This document shows, one piece after another, positions 17,866 through 26,414 of a stretch of DNA of 64,000 nt. The notes under the pieces are model-generated. The model had not been told where the DNA came from and made no database searches. It saw only the letters and a list, made by a program, of their open reading frames with translations. The translations under genes and the position numbers were made by a program. The stretch is taken from positions 62,001 through 126,000 of the forward strand of contig NZ_UGOZ01000001.1 of the NCBI RefSeq assembly GCF_900452865.1, written 5' to 3'. Source of the stretch: Legionella taurinensis. GTDB taxonomy: Bacteria > Pseudomonadota > Gammaproteobacteria > Legionellales > Legionellaceae. Numbering within the stretch: the stretch's first letter is position 1; every line of letters starts with the position of its first letter.

Positions 17866-18469
17866 GAAACCTCTGCACGCAGGTCTTGTTCTCTTTGCAT
17901 TGATCATAGCACCCCTTTACGCAAAGAACATTGTGGTTCTTGGGGATAGTTTAAGCGCCGGCTACGGCATTGATGTCCAGAAAAGCTGGGTGGTCCTGCT
18001 GAGTGAAAAACTCAAGCAGGAACATCAGTCCTACCGCATCATTAATCTCAGTACCAGCGGGGATACGACCAGTAATGGCTTGCGAAAGTTAAAGCCGGCA
18101 TTGCAAAAATATCAACCAGAGGTCATCATTATCGAGTTAGGGGCCAATGACGGCCTGCGTGGCCTGCCGGTGAGGCAGATGAAGGACAACCTTGAAAAAA
18201 TGGTGATAGCCAGCCAGAAAACCGGCGCTAAAGTCATTGTGCTTGCGACCCTCCTGCCGCCTAACTACGGTTCGCGTTACCTTGACCAATTTAATAAGGC
18301 TTATGCTGAATTGGCAAAAACGTACGGGATAATTTTAGTTCCCATGTTTCTTGAGGGCGTGGCAGGTGACAGTGAGTTGATGCAAAAAGACGGTCTTCAT
18401 CCCAATGAACGGGCGCAACAGCGCATTCTGGATAATGTATGGCCGCATTTAAAACCGGTGTTGAAGTAA
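17864..18469 (+). CDS. tesA: Acyl-CoA thioesterase / lysophospholipase TesA
   Basis: A 201-residue periplasmic SGNH-family hydrolase that cleaves acyl thioesters and lysophospholipids. A signal peptide occupies residues 1-20 (ending PLYA). Block I is VLGDSLSAGYG (Ser29), block II the Gly in STSGDT, block III ELGAND, and block V DGLHP (Asp176, His179). GGAG at 17854-17857 precedes the ATG. The start codon overlaps that of divergent ybbA, so its promoter must lie within ybbA. The tesA/ybbA/ybbP order is conserved in gammaproteobacteria. Confidence 0.95.
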   Translation: MKPLHAGLVLFALIIAPLYAKNIVVLGDSLSAGYGIDVQKSWVVLLSEKLKQEHQSYRIINLSTSGDTTSNGLRKLKPALQKYQPEVIIIELGANDGLRGLPVRQMKDNLEKMVIASQKTGAKVIVLATLLPPNYGSRYLDQFNKAYAELAKTYGIILVPMFLEGVAGDSELMQKDGLHPNERAQQRILDNVWPHLKPVLK

Positions 18470-18475
18470 ATAAAA

Positions 18476-18496
18476 ACAGGCAAGGTTTTTGCCTGT
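18476..18496. terminator. Hairpin after tesA
   Basis: ACAGGCAA (18476-18483) pairs with TTGCCTGT (18489-18496) over a 5-base loop. On the plus strand the following bases are AAATTACG, a weak U-tract. On the minus strand the arm is followed by TTTTTATTTA, a much better one. It may end tesA transcription or block readthrough towards it. Confidence 0.5.
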
Positions 18497-18579
18497 AAAT
18501 TACGTTTTAATGGTTTAGTCGGTGCAAAACACGCGATGAATGATGGCTGACTAGAAGATCAATGAGAAAGGGGAAGGTT

Positions 18580-19554
18580 ATGAATAAATTGATGTGCACA
18601 CTCGCAGCCTGTGGGTTGCTGCTTTCAGCCTCGGCGGCCATGGCGAATCCGCAAAACTGGCAATCCTGGGTCGCTGAAGTGCGTAAACAGGCCCTGGATC
18701 AAGGCATCTCAGCCGAGTTATTTGATGAAGCCTTTGCCGACATCCGTGAACCCAGCCGTCAGGTGAAAAGCCTGGCACGCTCGCAGCCGGAACATCGGTT
18801 GACGTTCACCAAGTATTTAAATACCCGCGCAGACAATTACCGCATTGCCATGGGTAAAAAGAATTACACCAAAAACAAAGCCATCCTGGATGAGGTGGCT
18901 GCCCAGTTTGGTGTCGATCCCTGCTTTATTGTGTCGTTCTGGGGTATGGAAACCAGTTATGGGACCTACATGGGGAATTTCCCGGTCATTAAGTCCTTGG
19001 CGACCCTGGCTTATGATTCCAATCGACCGGATTTCTTCCGTAAACAGCTCTTTTTAGCCCTGCACATTGTCAATGACGGGCATGTGTCGCTGAACCATTT
19101 CAAGGGTGAGTGGGCCGGCGCGTCAGGCCAGCCGCAATTTTTGCCCTCAAGCTGGGTAGAATATGCGGTGGATTATGATGGTGATGGCCGTAAAGACATT
19201 TGGGAGAGTAAACCCGATGTGTTCGCCTCGATTGCCAATTACATGAAGAAGAATGGCTGGCAGACAGGTCAACCCTGGGCTATCCGGGTGAAATTGCCTG
19301 CCAAATTTGATTATACCCTGGAAGGTAAAACCATCGTCAAACCGGTCAGTGAGTGGAGTGCACTTGGCGTTCGCACCGAAAAAGGCGAACCCTTGCCTTA
19401 CCAGGAGTTGGAAGCCAGCATTGTTCAACCGCATGGCGGCCCGGTCTTTCTGGCATTCCCCAATTACAAAATGATTTTGCGCTACAATAATTCTATCTAC
19501 TATGCCGGCGCGATTGGGTACATGGCGGATAAAATCTGTAACCGCGTGCAGTAA
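18580..19554 (+). CDS. Lytic murein transglycosylase, MltB-like (GH103)
   Basis: A 324-residue periplasmic enzyme with a signal peptide (MNKLMCTLAACGLLLSASAA, about 23 residues). The catalytic segment FWGMETSYGTYMGNF carries the acid Glu of family B lytic transglycosylases. It is followed by KSLATLAYD, HFKGEWAGASGQPQFLPSSW and VDYDGDGRKDIW, all GH103 hallmarks. The enzyme cleaves the MurNAc-GlcNAc bond to form 1,6-anhydro ends. The Cys in the signal region is not in a clear lipobox, so it is probably soluble or peripherally bound. The ATG at 18580 follows GGGGAAGG, a better start than the ATG at 18562. Confidence 0.88.
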   Translation: MNKLMCTLAACGLLLSASAAMANPQNWQSWVAEVRKQALDQGISAELFDEAFADIREPSRQVKSLARSQPEHRLTFTKYLNTRADNYRIAMGKKNYTKNKAILDEVAAQFGVDPCFIVSFWGMETSYGTYMGNFPVIKSLATLAYDSNRPDFFRKQLFLALHIVNDGHVSLNHFKGEWAGASGQPQFLPSSWVEYAVDYDGDGRKDIWESKPDVFASIANYMKKNGWQTGQPWAIRVKLPAKFDYTLEGKTIVKPVSEWSALGVRTEKGEPLPYQELEASIVQPHGGPVFLAFPNYKMILRYNNSIYYAGAIGYMADKICNRVQ

Positions 19555-19565
19555 ACAGGCGAGGC

Positions 19566-19591
19566 GGCCAGCACCGCTTGCCGGTGCGGCC
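19566..19591 (+). terminator. GC-rich hairpin between transglycosylase and msrBA
   Basis: GGCC-A-GCACCG (19566-19576) pairs with CGGTGC-GGCC (19582-19591) with one bulged A. No strong U-tract follows (CTTACGTTT). Possible weak terminator or mRNA-stabilising stem. Confidence 0.4.
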
Positions 19592-19612
19592 CTTACGTTT
19601 CAAGGAGGCTTT

Positions 19613-20485
19613 GTGACGACTTTTCTCGATAAGACTGCAAGTTTAACGCCGCTTGCCCGCCGAGTGATCTGCGATAAAGCCACTGAATACCCTCACACAG
19701 GACAATACACTCAGCCTGTGAGCCGCGGCACTTACCTCTGTCGCCGCTGCGGATTGGCCCTGTTTCGAGGTGAAAGCCAGTTTCATTCCGGTTGTGGGTG
19801 GCCGAGTTTCGATGACGACATCGTTCAGGCGGTGAAACAGGTTCCGGATGCGGACGGTCAGCGGACTGAAATTCTGTGCGGGCGCTGCCAGGCACACTTG
19901 GGCCATGTGTTTACCGGTGAGCAGTTTACTACTAAAAATCGGCGTCATTGTGTGAATTCCGTGGCTCTGGATTATGTTGCAGACAGCGAGGTGCTGGATA
20001 CTGAAGAAGCCATAGTCGCCGGAGGATGCTTCTGGGGCGTTGATCATTTTTTGCGCCAATTGCCCGGTGTCTTGAACGTGGAGGTCGGTTATACCGGCGG
20101 ACATGTGCTTGAACCAAGCTATGAGCAGGTGTGTCAGGGTAACACGGGTCATTACGAAGCGGCGCGTGTGGTTTTTGATAAAAGTAAACTGGATTATCAC
20201 GCCGTCATCAAGCGCTTTTTTGAAATTCACGATCCAACCCAACGCACGGGGCAAGGCCCCGATCTGGGGCAGCAATACCGCAGCGCGGTGTTTTATTACA
20301 ATGATGAACAAAAGGCGACGATCGAGGGTTTAATCCAGCAATTACGTCAACGCGGTTACGAGGTGGCCACCCGGCTCCTGGAGGTGCGCCCTTTCTGGCC
20401 TGCGGAAGCCTACCATCAGGATTATTATGCCAAACACAGCAAAGCGCCTTACTGCCACCGGCCCGAGCCTAGGTTTGGTGATTAG
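19613..20485 (+). CDS. Fused peptide methionine sulfoxide reductase MsrB-MsrA
   Basis: A 290-residue fusion that repairs both epimers of methionine sulfoxide. MsrB comes first (about 10-122). Its Zn cysteines are in CRRCG (43, 46) and CGRCQ (89, 92), with GCGWPSFD, HLGHVF and the catalytic RRHCVNSVALDY (Cys113). MsrA (about 132-285) carries GGCFWGVDHF (Cys139), GYTGG, GHYEAA and the FWPAEAYHQDYY segment. No signal peptide is present, so it is cytosolic. The start is a GTG at 19613 with a perfect AAGGAGG (19602-19608) just upstream. Its TAG overlaps the stop of the convergent unknown gene. Confidence 0.95.
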   Translation: MTTFLDKTASLTPLARRVICDKATEYPHTGQYTQPVSRGTYLCRRCGLALFRGESQFHSGCGWPSFDDDIVQAVKQVPDADGQRTEILCGRCQAHLGHVFTGEQFTTKNRRHCVNSVALDYVADSEVLDTEEAIVAGGCFWGVDHFLRQLPGVLNVEVGYTGGHVLEPSYEQVCQGNTGHYEAARVVFDKSKLDYHAVIKRFFEIHDPTQRTGQGPDLGQQYRSAVFYYNDEQKATIEGLIQQLRQRGYEVATRLLEVRPFWPAEAYHQDYYAKHSKAPYCHRPEPRFGD

Positions 20486-21408
20486 CCTAAAGCGGGTTGC
20501 GTGCTATACCGTTGATTATTGTCTTTCTGTGAAGCCTCAACTTCAGGATGCAGGTATTTCGCCAGATGCGTCGTGGGATATCGCTTTAAAAACTGCACCG
20601 CCTGATGAAACCGCTGAGTGTCGGAAAGGCGATTATTTTCAAGCGTTTGAATGGCTGCGAGACTGGCATCACTTGAGAAGAACGAATTCAATCCCCAACG
20701 TCCTGACAGCCCGCCCAAACGAGACGATTTGTAATCCCTGTACTGTTGCACCACCTTGTTAACCTGCGCCATGGTCAGTTTCGGCGCGGCGTCCTCCCTG
20801 TTGTAAAGGGTCTGTCGAATGGTTTTAGCCCGCTGCTCTTCGCCGCTTTGCGTTGAGCGGATAAATTTATGAGCCGGCTCACCGTTCTGCTTCGTTTTAA
20901 GTTCTGACAGCTGGCCAGGATAATAATCAATGCGAATGTCGCCCTGGTGATAGTGTTCGTATTTGCTTAAGGCGTTACGAAAGGCAGAGGCCAGCGTTTC
21001 TGCCTGCTTTCCCGCATCAAAGAAAAAAAGCTTGATGCGCATACTGTGTTGCGAGTCCGCACTGAATTGTTGCAGTAAACCATCCTTGACCAGATCATCG
21101 GCAATTTGCGGCACAAGAACTGACTCTTTTTTATGAGTCAGATGCAGATGGCTGGAAATACTGGGGTAATGCCTGGCAATCTCACTATCAACTGCCTTGA
21201 ACGTGGAGGACGGCAGGCGGCCCGGTGTTCCATGCAACCACACGCCGACTTTCGCTTTGGCAGGCAATGGCGGTATTTTCTCCCCTTGATAACAGAGGAT
21301 GACATTTTTATTCTTTTGTTTCTCAAGTTCTACCCATTTGTTTACTGCTTCCTGCTGATCAAGGGGGAATTTTTTCCTTGGGATTGGAATGTAAAGGTAA
21401 TAAGTCAT
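20482..21408 (-). CDS. Unassigned cytosolic protein (308 aa)
   Basis: No family was recognised. The protein starts at MTYYLYIPIPRKKF; AAAGG lies 10 bases before this ATG, and the longer in-frame start reads through an AT-rich upstream region. The N-terminal half looks like an alpha/beta fold (NVILCYQGEK, VGVWLHGTPG, MRIKLFFFDAG). The HGTPG stretch is suggestive of a hydrolase or protease-like site but is not diagnostic. The C-terminal half is helical with RFHQAVQFLKRYP. There is no signal peptide or span. It is a single-gene unit whose stop overlaps that of msrBA. A secreted effector is possible but the acidic tail seen in its neighbours is absent. Confidence 0.55.
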   Translation of the reverse strand: MTYYLYIPIPRKKFPLDQQEAVNKWVELEKQKNKNVILCYQGEKIPPLPAKAKVGVWLHGTPGRLPSSTFKAVDSEIARHYPSISSHLHLTHKKESVLVPQIADDLVKDGLLQQFSADSQHSMRIKLFFFDAGKQAETLASAFRNALSKYEHYHQGDIRIDYYPGQLSELKTKQNGEPAHKFIRSTQSGEEQRAKTIRQTLYNREDAAPKLTMAQVNKVVQQYRDYKSSRLGGLSGRWGLNSFFSSDASLAAIQTLENNRLSDTQRFHQAVQFLKRYPTTHLAKYLHPEVEASQKDNNQRYSTQPALG

Positions 21409-21540
21409 GGCAAGAAAACCTTTGGTAAGTAACAATTGAGTAAAGATTTGTAAAAAATCATACTCAAAAAACACAGAAATGTAAATAATTATTTCTTTTT
21501 GATTTGCCAATGAACAAGGAATACGTGTTGGGTCAACGGC

Positions 21541-22593
21541 TTAACATGAAAGGAGGCGTAAGCCGCCATCCTCGTTATAAAAGTGGATGCAGTTGCGGCC
21601 GGCTCGTTTGCCTTTTAACAGCGCCATTTCAGCATTCGTTAGCAGGCATTCTGGCTGTGTGGATTGAGGATCGAAACAGGTATAACCAATCGTTACGCTG
21701 AAGTGGACCTTATCGTGTGGTGTTTCGACAATAATCAACGACAGGTTGTGCTGAATACGTTCGACGACGGTACGGATGTTGGCTGTGTCGTCGGTGTGAA
21801 TCAGGATGATAAAATCGGAAAAATCACTGCGGGCAATGGTGTCCTCTGCACGGCAGGTACGCATTAAGGTTTTTGATATTTTTTTAAGAAGATCGTCGCC
21901 GGCCTCGAAACCATGGTGTTCATTGATGGCTTTCAAACCATCGATGTCCACGGTGACCAAGCCAAACCCTTTTTGAGTCTCCAGGCTTTCAGCGAGTTGA
22001 TAGGCCAGTATTTTCTTAAAGCCAGTAAAATTCCAGGCCCGGGTTTTTTGATCTGTAAAATCCAGGCGTTGATCATAAGTCATTTCATCCAGAAGCAATT
22101 TTTGGGCTTTGGACAGGCGGCAATTATTAATTTCCGTTTCCGCGAGCTTAATGATGTCATTGAGGTTATTCAAATCGGTCAGGCAAAAGGTTCTCGGTTT
22201 ATTGTCGAGCAACACAATGGCTCCGATCTTTTTCTTTTTTTTATTGTAAATCGGACAGCTGACATAAAAGCGTATTTCTGCCCCTTCAAGAATGAGCGGG
22301 GTTTTGATAAACCGTTCATCGTTACGGGTGTCTTCGACAATCAGAATGTCGTCATTAATGTATTGGGTAAAAAGCGATAAATCCCTGTTTTTACCAAAGA
22401 TTTCCGTGGAATTGATTAAATTAAACCGCTGACGTTTCTCATCAAACAGGCTGATGGCGACAATGGGGACATTAAACAGGCGCTTGCTTAAGCTGACAAG
22501 ACGGGACAGGCTGTCTTCAATGGGTGTGTCAATGATTTTACTCAATTGCTGCGTGATGATATGGATATCTGAGGAAAATGCTTTTTGCCCCAT
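21541..22593 (-). CDS. GAF-GGDEF protein with degenerate active site
   Basis: A 350-residue cytosolic protein. Residues of about 20-165 form a GAF-type sensor (VPIVAISLFDEKRQRF, FYVSCPIYN). About 185-345 form a GGDEF domain that keeps VTVDIDGLKAIN and the GFEAGDDLL region. The signature is DFSDF instead of GG(D/E)EF, so cyclase activity is unlikely. The inhibitory-site RxxD (RAED) five residues before the signature is kept, so it may still bind cyclic-di-GMP as a receptor. The ATG at 22593 (MGQKAFSS) is chosen over a TTG two codons upstream. It is divergent from the orphan parB gene. Confidence 0.82.
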   Translation of the reverse strand: MGQKAFSSDIHIITQQLSKIIDTPIEDSLSRLVSLSKRLFNVPIVAISLFDEKRQRFNLINSTEIFGKNRDLSLFTQYINDDILIVEDTRNDERFIKTPLILEGAEIRFYVSCPIYNKKKKKIGAIVLLDNKPRTFCLTDLNNLNDIIKLAETEINNCRLSKAQKLLLDEMTYDQRLDFTDQKTRAWNFTGFKKILAYQLAESLETQKGFGLVTVDIDGLKAINEHHGFEAGDDLLKKISKTLMRTCRAEDTIARSDFSDFIILIHTDDTANIRTVVERIQHNLSLIIVETPHDKVHFSVTIGYTCFDPQSTQPECLLTNAEMALLKGKRAGRNCIHFYNEDGGLRLLSC

Positions 22594-22626
22594 GATCAAT
22601 CCCTTATTCTGACCCGGCTACTATCA

Positions 22627-22635
22627 ACTATAGCA
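22627..22635 (-). promoter_or_regulatory. Extended -10 promoter for the degenerate GGDEF gene
   Basis: On the minus strand these bases read TGC-TATAGT, a good extended -10 about 35 bases before the ATG at 22593. Confidence 0.5.
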
Positions 22636-22780
22636 CGCACAGCCGGATATGCAGGTAAATTTGCTTATAAGTCAAGCGATTGGCCTGTCGCCAGGCGATA
22701 TTTTTGGCGTTTGGCAGGCATTCCTGGGCAATCTGGTGTAAAATTTAATAAATTTGTATAAATTTATGTCTTCAGCCGTC

Positions 22781-22808
22781 TTGACAAGGCGTAGATTAAA
22801 GTTATAGG
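22781..22808 (+). promoter_or_regulatory. Sigma-70-type promoter for the orphan parB gene
   Basis: Perfect TTGACA (22781-22786), a 16-base spacer and TATAGG (22803-22808). The predicted start is about 50 bases before the ATG at 22866. Confidence 0.6.
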
Positions 22809-22865
22809 CAGCAAGCCCGATATAAAACACGTGGACAGGGGTCAGCCCAGGGTTGGAGAAAAAGT

Positions 22866-23762
22866 ATGCAAAGTTATTCTTTATCTGAAATTCTATGTGA
22901 ACGCATGCAGAATGCAGAAGAGGAACTTGGTTTCGTTGAGCGCATTATCCAACTGAATTGTAATGAAATCGACACGTGGGAGTTCAGAGACCGAAAAGCC
23001 TTTGAAATCGGTAACATTGAGGAACTGGCCTTCAGCATCAAACACAAGGGTCAGTGCCAGCCCATTGTGATTGTCAGGGCTTCGGATGAATTTCGGCCCA
23101 AAAGCGATCCGGGTGCCAAATACATTGTCATTGCCGGGTATCGCCGCTGGTCAGCCTGTAAACTCTACAATATTCCCGTCAAGGCGGTGCTTAAGGATTT
23201 AACCTTTAATCAGGCGATTTCGGTGCTCGTTTCTGAAAATGAAAAAGAAAACGTGTCTGATTATTCCAAAGGGATGTTTTACACCACGCTCCTGCGTACT
23301 GAAAAAATCACTCAGGAACAGTTAAGCGACAAGCTCGGCCTTAGCCCTTCTGTCTTGAGTAACTACCTGGCCTTTGCCCAGGTTCCTAACGAGATATGGG
23401 AGGCGGTGGGCGATTTATCCCATGTTTCCGCCAAAACAGCGGCAGTTATTCGTGCCATCGCTAAAAAAGGCACCATTTACATCGAGGTTTTGTGTGAAAT
23501 CGCCGATAAGATAGCCAAGGGATTCGGGGAAAAACGCATTAAAGAAGCCGTGGAAGAGCAATTGGATAAAAAATTAAAGCGGGCGCCCATTGATAAATTC
23601 AATAATCACCGCTTTAACTACCGAGGAAAACAATTGATGACCCTGAATCGCGGCACCATCAAATTGAGCAATACGCTGGTTCAGCATGAACATTACGACA
23701 GTCTCGTGGCTAACCTTGAAAAGTTGCTGGCTGACTTTGCGGATTTTTACATCAACAAATGA
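22866..23762 (+). CDS. Orphan ParB/RepB-family nucleoid or partition protein
   Basis: A 298-residue ParB-like protein. It has an N-terminal ParB/Srx nucleotide-binding fold with IEELAFSIKHKGQCQPIVI and IAGYRRWSACKL (the GxRRxxA box). A helix-turn-helix segment follows (ITQEQLSDKLGLSPSVLSNYL, about residues 150-170). The family box usually reads GERRW; here it is GYRRW. Such proteins bind DNA, often with CTP as a switch, next to a ParA ATPase. No parA is beside it, and the chromosomal parA-parB pair lies at 44-45 kb. It may be a plasmid- or phage-derived leftover, or a chromosomal regulator. GGAG precedes the ATG, and it converges with tatB without any gap. Confidence 0.8.
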   Translation: MQSYSLSEILCERMQNAEEELGFVERIIQLNCNEIDTWEFRDRKAFEIGNIEELAFSIKHKGQCQPIVIVRASDEFRPKSDPGAKYIVIAGYRRWSACKLYNIPVKAVLKDLTFNQAISVLVSENEKENVSDYSKGMFYTTLLRTEKITQEQLSDKLGLSPSVLSNYLAFAQVPNEIWEAVGDLSHVSAKTAAVIRAIAKKGTIYIEVLCEIADKIAKGFGEKRIKEAVEEQLDKKLKRAPIDKFNNHRFNYRGKQLMTLNRGTIKLSNTLVQHEHYDSLVANLEKLLADFADFYINK

Positions 23763-23996
23763 TCATTGTTTTTTTTCTTCTTCCTGGTACAGGGCATCGG
23801 CCTGCTTCGCCTTTTTGGTGTTTTCAAGCAGTTGCTGTTCTTTTAGCTGCTCTTGCCAGAAGTCATTCAGCTGGGACTTCAGGCGATTGAGAAAGCGAAA
23901 AAGCTTGCCGAGGTGCATGGCGAGCATGGGAAGTTTATTCGGGCCGAATACCAGAAGGGCAATGATTAAGGTAAGCAGCAGCTCGCCTGAGGTCAT
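23763..23996 (-). CDS. tatB: Sec-independent protein translocase TatB
   Basis: A 77-residue protein with one N-terminal span ([19 protein letters not shown], residues 4-22) including the Phe-Gly-Pro hinge. An amphipathic helix and a charged Lys/Glu/Gln tail follow. The Glu near residue 4 and FGPNKLP are typical of TatB, which with TatC forms the receptor for twin-arginine signal peptides. It is shorter than E. coli TatB (171 residues). It overlaps tatA by ATGA. No tatC follows; the next gene is on the other strand. Confidence 0.88.
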   Translation of the reverse strand: MTSGELLLTLIIALLVFGPNKLPMLAMHLGKLFRFLNRLKSQLNDFWQEQLKEQQLLENTKKAKQADALYQEEEKKQ

Positions 23997-24151
23997 GATT
24001 TTTCGTCGTCTTCATTGAGCGCCTTGCGAAAATTTTTAATGGCGCTGCCCAAGTCTGAGCCGATGTTTTTAAGTTTGCTGGTGCCAAAAAGGGCAACGAC
24101 GATTAACAAAATCAGCAACAGCGACAAAGGACTCACTCCACTTAGTCCCAT
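23993..24151 (-). CDS. tatA: Sec-independent protein translocase TatA (52 aa)
   Basis: A small gene of 52 residues, short enough to be missed by gene callers. It reads [16 protein letters not shown], then a span and the [14 protein letters not shown] hinge and amphipathic helix with [10 protein letters not shown], closely matching TatA (FGTKKL..IGSDLG). TatA multimers form the Tat protein-conducting path. AGGAG lies 6 bases before ATG 24151; ATG 24154 is a second option with poorer spacing. The ATG overlaps the ubiB stop by 1 base, and the tatA stop overlaps the tatB ATG, so ubiB-tatA-tatB is one operon. Confidence 0.92.
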   Translation of the reverse strand: MGLSGVSPLSLLLILLIVVALFGTSKLKNIGSDLGSAIKNFRKALNEDDEKS

Positions 24152-25803
24152 CATTCACTCCTGTTTGTGCGGTTAATTAACATTATCATACCGCCAACCA
24201 GGGCAGCAATCAAAGTGACAGGGGCTATTTTCTCAGGCGCAATCAAGTCAAGAAAACTAAGCGCGCTGAGGGTCAGCATGGCGCTGAAAATACCGGCCCC
24301 CAGCCCCTTATTCCATGCATGCTGCCGGTTTTGCACGGGGTTGTCGGCGGAAAGCATTAATGATCGTATTTTTTCCTCTTTACTGAGTACCAGAAGGTCA
24401 TTCAGTAATCGCGGCATGTGGGGGAGTTGCTCCGCAAAGAAAGGCAGGTTTTCTTTCAATCGCTCGAAAAACGCTTTGGGACCAATTTGCTCTTTAAGCC
24501 ATTTTTCTAAAAAGGGTTTGGCTGTAGCCCAAAGATCCAACTCAGGATACAACTGTCGGCCAAGGCCTTCGATGGCTAGCAATGTCTTTTGTAATAACAC
24601 CAGCTGCGGTTGAACTTCCATCTGAAAACGCCTGGCCACCTGAAATAGCCGCAAGACCACCTGGGCAAAGGAAATGTCTTTTAATGGCTTTTCAAAAATG
24701 GGTTCGCAGACGGTGCGAATGGCGCTTTCAAATTCCTCAATGCGGGTATTTCGCGCAACCCAGCCTGATTCCACGTGCAATTGGGCAACGCGACGGTAAT
24801 CGCGGTTGAAGAAAGCATAAAGATTCTCAGCCAGGTAACGCTTGTCATTTTCATTGAGCGTACCGATGATGCCAAAATCAATGCAAATGTACTGTGGGTT
24901 GTTGGGGTGCTGCGTGGATACGAAGATGTTGCCGGGATGCATGTCGGCGTGAAAAAAGCAATCGCGGAACACCTGGGTGAAAAAGATTTCGACCCCGCGT
25001 TCGGCAAGCTTTTTAATGTCAATGCTGTAGTCGCGAAGGGTGGCCACATCGGCGACTGGGATCCCGTAAATGCGTTCCATGACCAGGATGTTTTCCCGTG
25101 TATAATCCCAGAACACTTCCGGGATGTAGAGCAGCGGGGAATTGAAGAAATTACGGCGCAATTGACCGGCATTGGCGGCCTCGCGCTGCAAATCCAGCTC
25201 ATTAAGGAGGCTGTGTTCAAATTCCGCGACAATTTCCTTTGGCTTAAGGCGCTTGCTTTCCGGCCAGTACCGATCTGCAAAATTGGCAATGGTGTGCATG
25301 ATGCTCAAGTCCTTTTCGATGACTTTACGCATGTTGGGGCGCAAAATTTTCACCACCACCTCTTCACCGCTTATTAAGCGGGCAGCGTGCACCTGGGCCA
25401 TGGAAGCCGAGGCGAGCACCTGGGTATCAAATTCGGCGAACACATCGAAGGCCGAGCGGCCATAGGCGGCTGCAATGATGGCCAATGCCTGTTCACTGGG
25501 AAATGGCGGCACTTTATCCTGTAATTTGCAAAGCTCCAAAGCAATGTCTGGCGGTAAAATGTCCGGCCGAGTGGATAGCGCCTGACCAAATTTAATAAAA
25601 ATAGGCCCCAGCTCTTCGAGGGTTTTACGCAGGGCTTCCCCGCGCGTTAAGGGCTGGCGGCGCCACCAGGTCCAGGGATTTAAGTAGACGATGAAGCGAA
25701 ACGGCGCAAACAAATGAATGGAGACGATGAGTTGATCAAGGCCATTACGTGCCAAAACCCAGTTAATGTAGAGCAGACGAAAAATTTGTTTAATCGATTT
25801 CAT
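24151..25803 (-). CDS. ubiB: Ubiquinone biosynthesis protein UbiB (ADCK-type atypical kinase)
   Basis: A 550-residue UbiB/ABC1 family protein required for ubiquinone synthesis, proposed to act as an ATPase that helps move lipid intermediates. It has the family KxGQ motif [16 protein letters not shown], the Ala-rich nucleotide loop [11 protein letters not shown], the catalytic-loop-like [12 protein letters not shown] and the metal-binding CIDFGIIG. Two C-terminal spans (about 500-545) anchor it in the inner membrane. It overlaps ubiJ by 14 bases. The order ubiE-ubiJ-ubiB-tatAB is as in E. coli. Confidence 0.96.
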   Translation of the reverse strand: MKSIKQIFRLLYINWVLARNGLDQLIVSIHLFAPFRFIVYLNPWTWWRRQPLTRGEALRKTLEELGPIFIKFGQALSTRPDILPPDIALELCKLQDKVPPFPSEQALAIIAAAYGRSAFDVFAEFDTQVLASASMAQVHAARLISGEEVVVKILRPNMRKVIEKDLSIMHTIANFADRYWPESKRLKPKEIVAEFEHSLLNELDLQREAANAGQLRRNFFNSPLLYIPEVFWDYTRENILVMERIYGIPVADVATLRDYSIDIKKLAERGVEIFFTQVFRDCFFHADMHPGNIFVSTQHPNNPQYICIDFGIIGTLNENDKRYLAENLYAFFNRDYRRVAQLHVESGWVARNTRIEEFESAIRTVCEPIFEKPLKDISFAQVVLRLFQVARRFQMEVQPQLVLLQKTLLAIEGLGRQLYPELDLWATAKPFLEKWLKEQIGPKAFFERLKENLPFFAEQLPHMPRLLNDLLVLSKEEKIRSLMLSADNPVQNRQHAWNKGLGAGIFSAMLTLSALSFLDLIAPEKIAPVTLIAALVGGMIMLINRTNRSE

Positions 25804-26407
25804 ACGCGGCCGCTAGTAAGTTAATCCGTGCCATGAGGCGCTCCACGTCGTGTCCCAGCTCATCGATGTCCTTGAAGAAATCCTCGACTTCTTCCCGGGA
25901 GGGGAAAAGCCTTAATTCGTCATGCAGGTAATGGGTCATATTATGCTGCATGGATTGCGTAAAATGGTTGGTAAAGTCCCGGCCGCGTTTCACTAAAGAG
26001 CCCAGCTGGTGAGCGATCACATCGCCGGTAAAGTGGGCAAGATGCCCTTCCCAGTCGATGTCCAGTTCATCAAACAGCTTCTTAACCTGATAACCCAATT
26101 CCGTATCGCCTGAAAGCCTGATTTTATCATTAAACAGGGAGCGGGCTTTGGACGCCGGCAGGAAACTCAAGCGGATTAACCCTAACGGATTACTGTGAAT
26201 GACCGTGTCGGGATGCTCTGAGCAGCTGTCTAACAGAAGGAGTTGCTGCTTTTCAAAGGCAATAAAAAAATGGATGTCGAGCGGTGAAACAACCACTTCT
26301 ATCCGTTTGCCATGCAGGGCGGCAATTTTTTCCGGCATGGTATCATCCAGCGCCAGCGCGCCGTTAATGGCCGTCTGCAATGCTTTAAGCGAGTATTTTT
26401 TTATCAT
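25790..26407 (-). CDS. ubiJ: Ubiquinone biosynthesis accessory factor UbiJ (SCP2 domain)
   Basis: A 205-residue protein with an N-terminal SCP2-type lipid-binding fold (about 10-120), seen in IEVVVSPLDIHFFIAFE and RLSGDTELGYQVKKLFDELDIDWE. A helical C-terminal part contains LFPSREEVEDFFKDIDELGHDVERL. UbiJ is an assembly factor that, with UbiK, binds ubiquinone intermediates and organises the Ubi enzyme complex. The start at 26407 gives MIKKYSLKAL; a longer in-frame Met would run into ubiE. It lies 7 bases after ubiE and overlaps ubiB. Confidence 0.9.
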   Translation of the reverse strand: MIKKYSLKALQTAINGALALDDTMPEKIAALHGKRIEVVVSPLDIHFFIAFEKQQLLLLDSCSEHPDTVIHSNPLGLIRLSFLPASKARSLFNDKIRLSGDTELGYQVKKLFDELDIDWEGHLAHFTGDVIAHQLGSLVKRGRDFTNHFTQSMQHNMTHYLHDELRLFPSREEVEDFFKDIDELGHDVERLMARINLLAAAYEID

Positions 26408-26414
26408 AACCCTC

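Noticed and set aside
21541-22593. Active diguanylate cyclase
   Set aside because: The GG(D/E)EF signature is replaced by DFSDF, which removes residues needed for catalysis.
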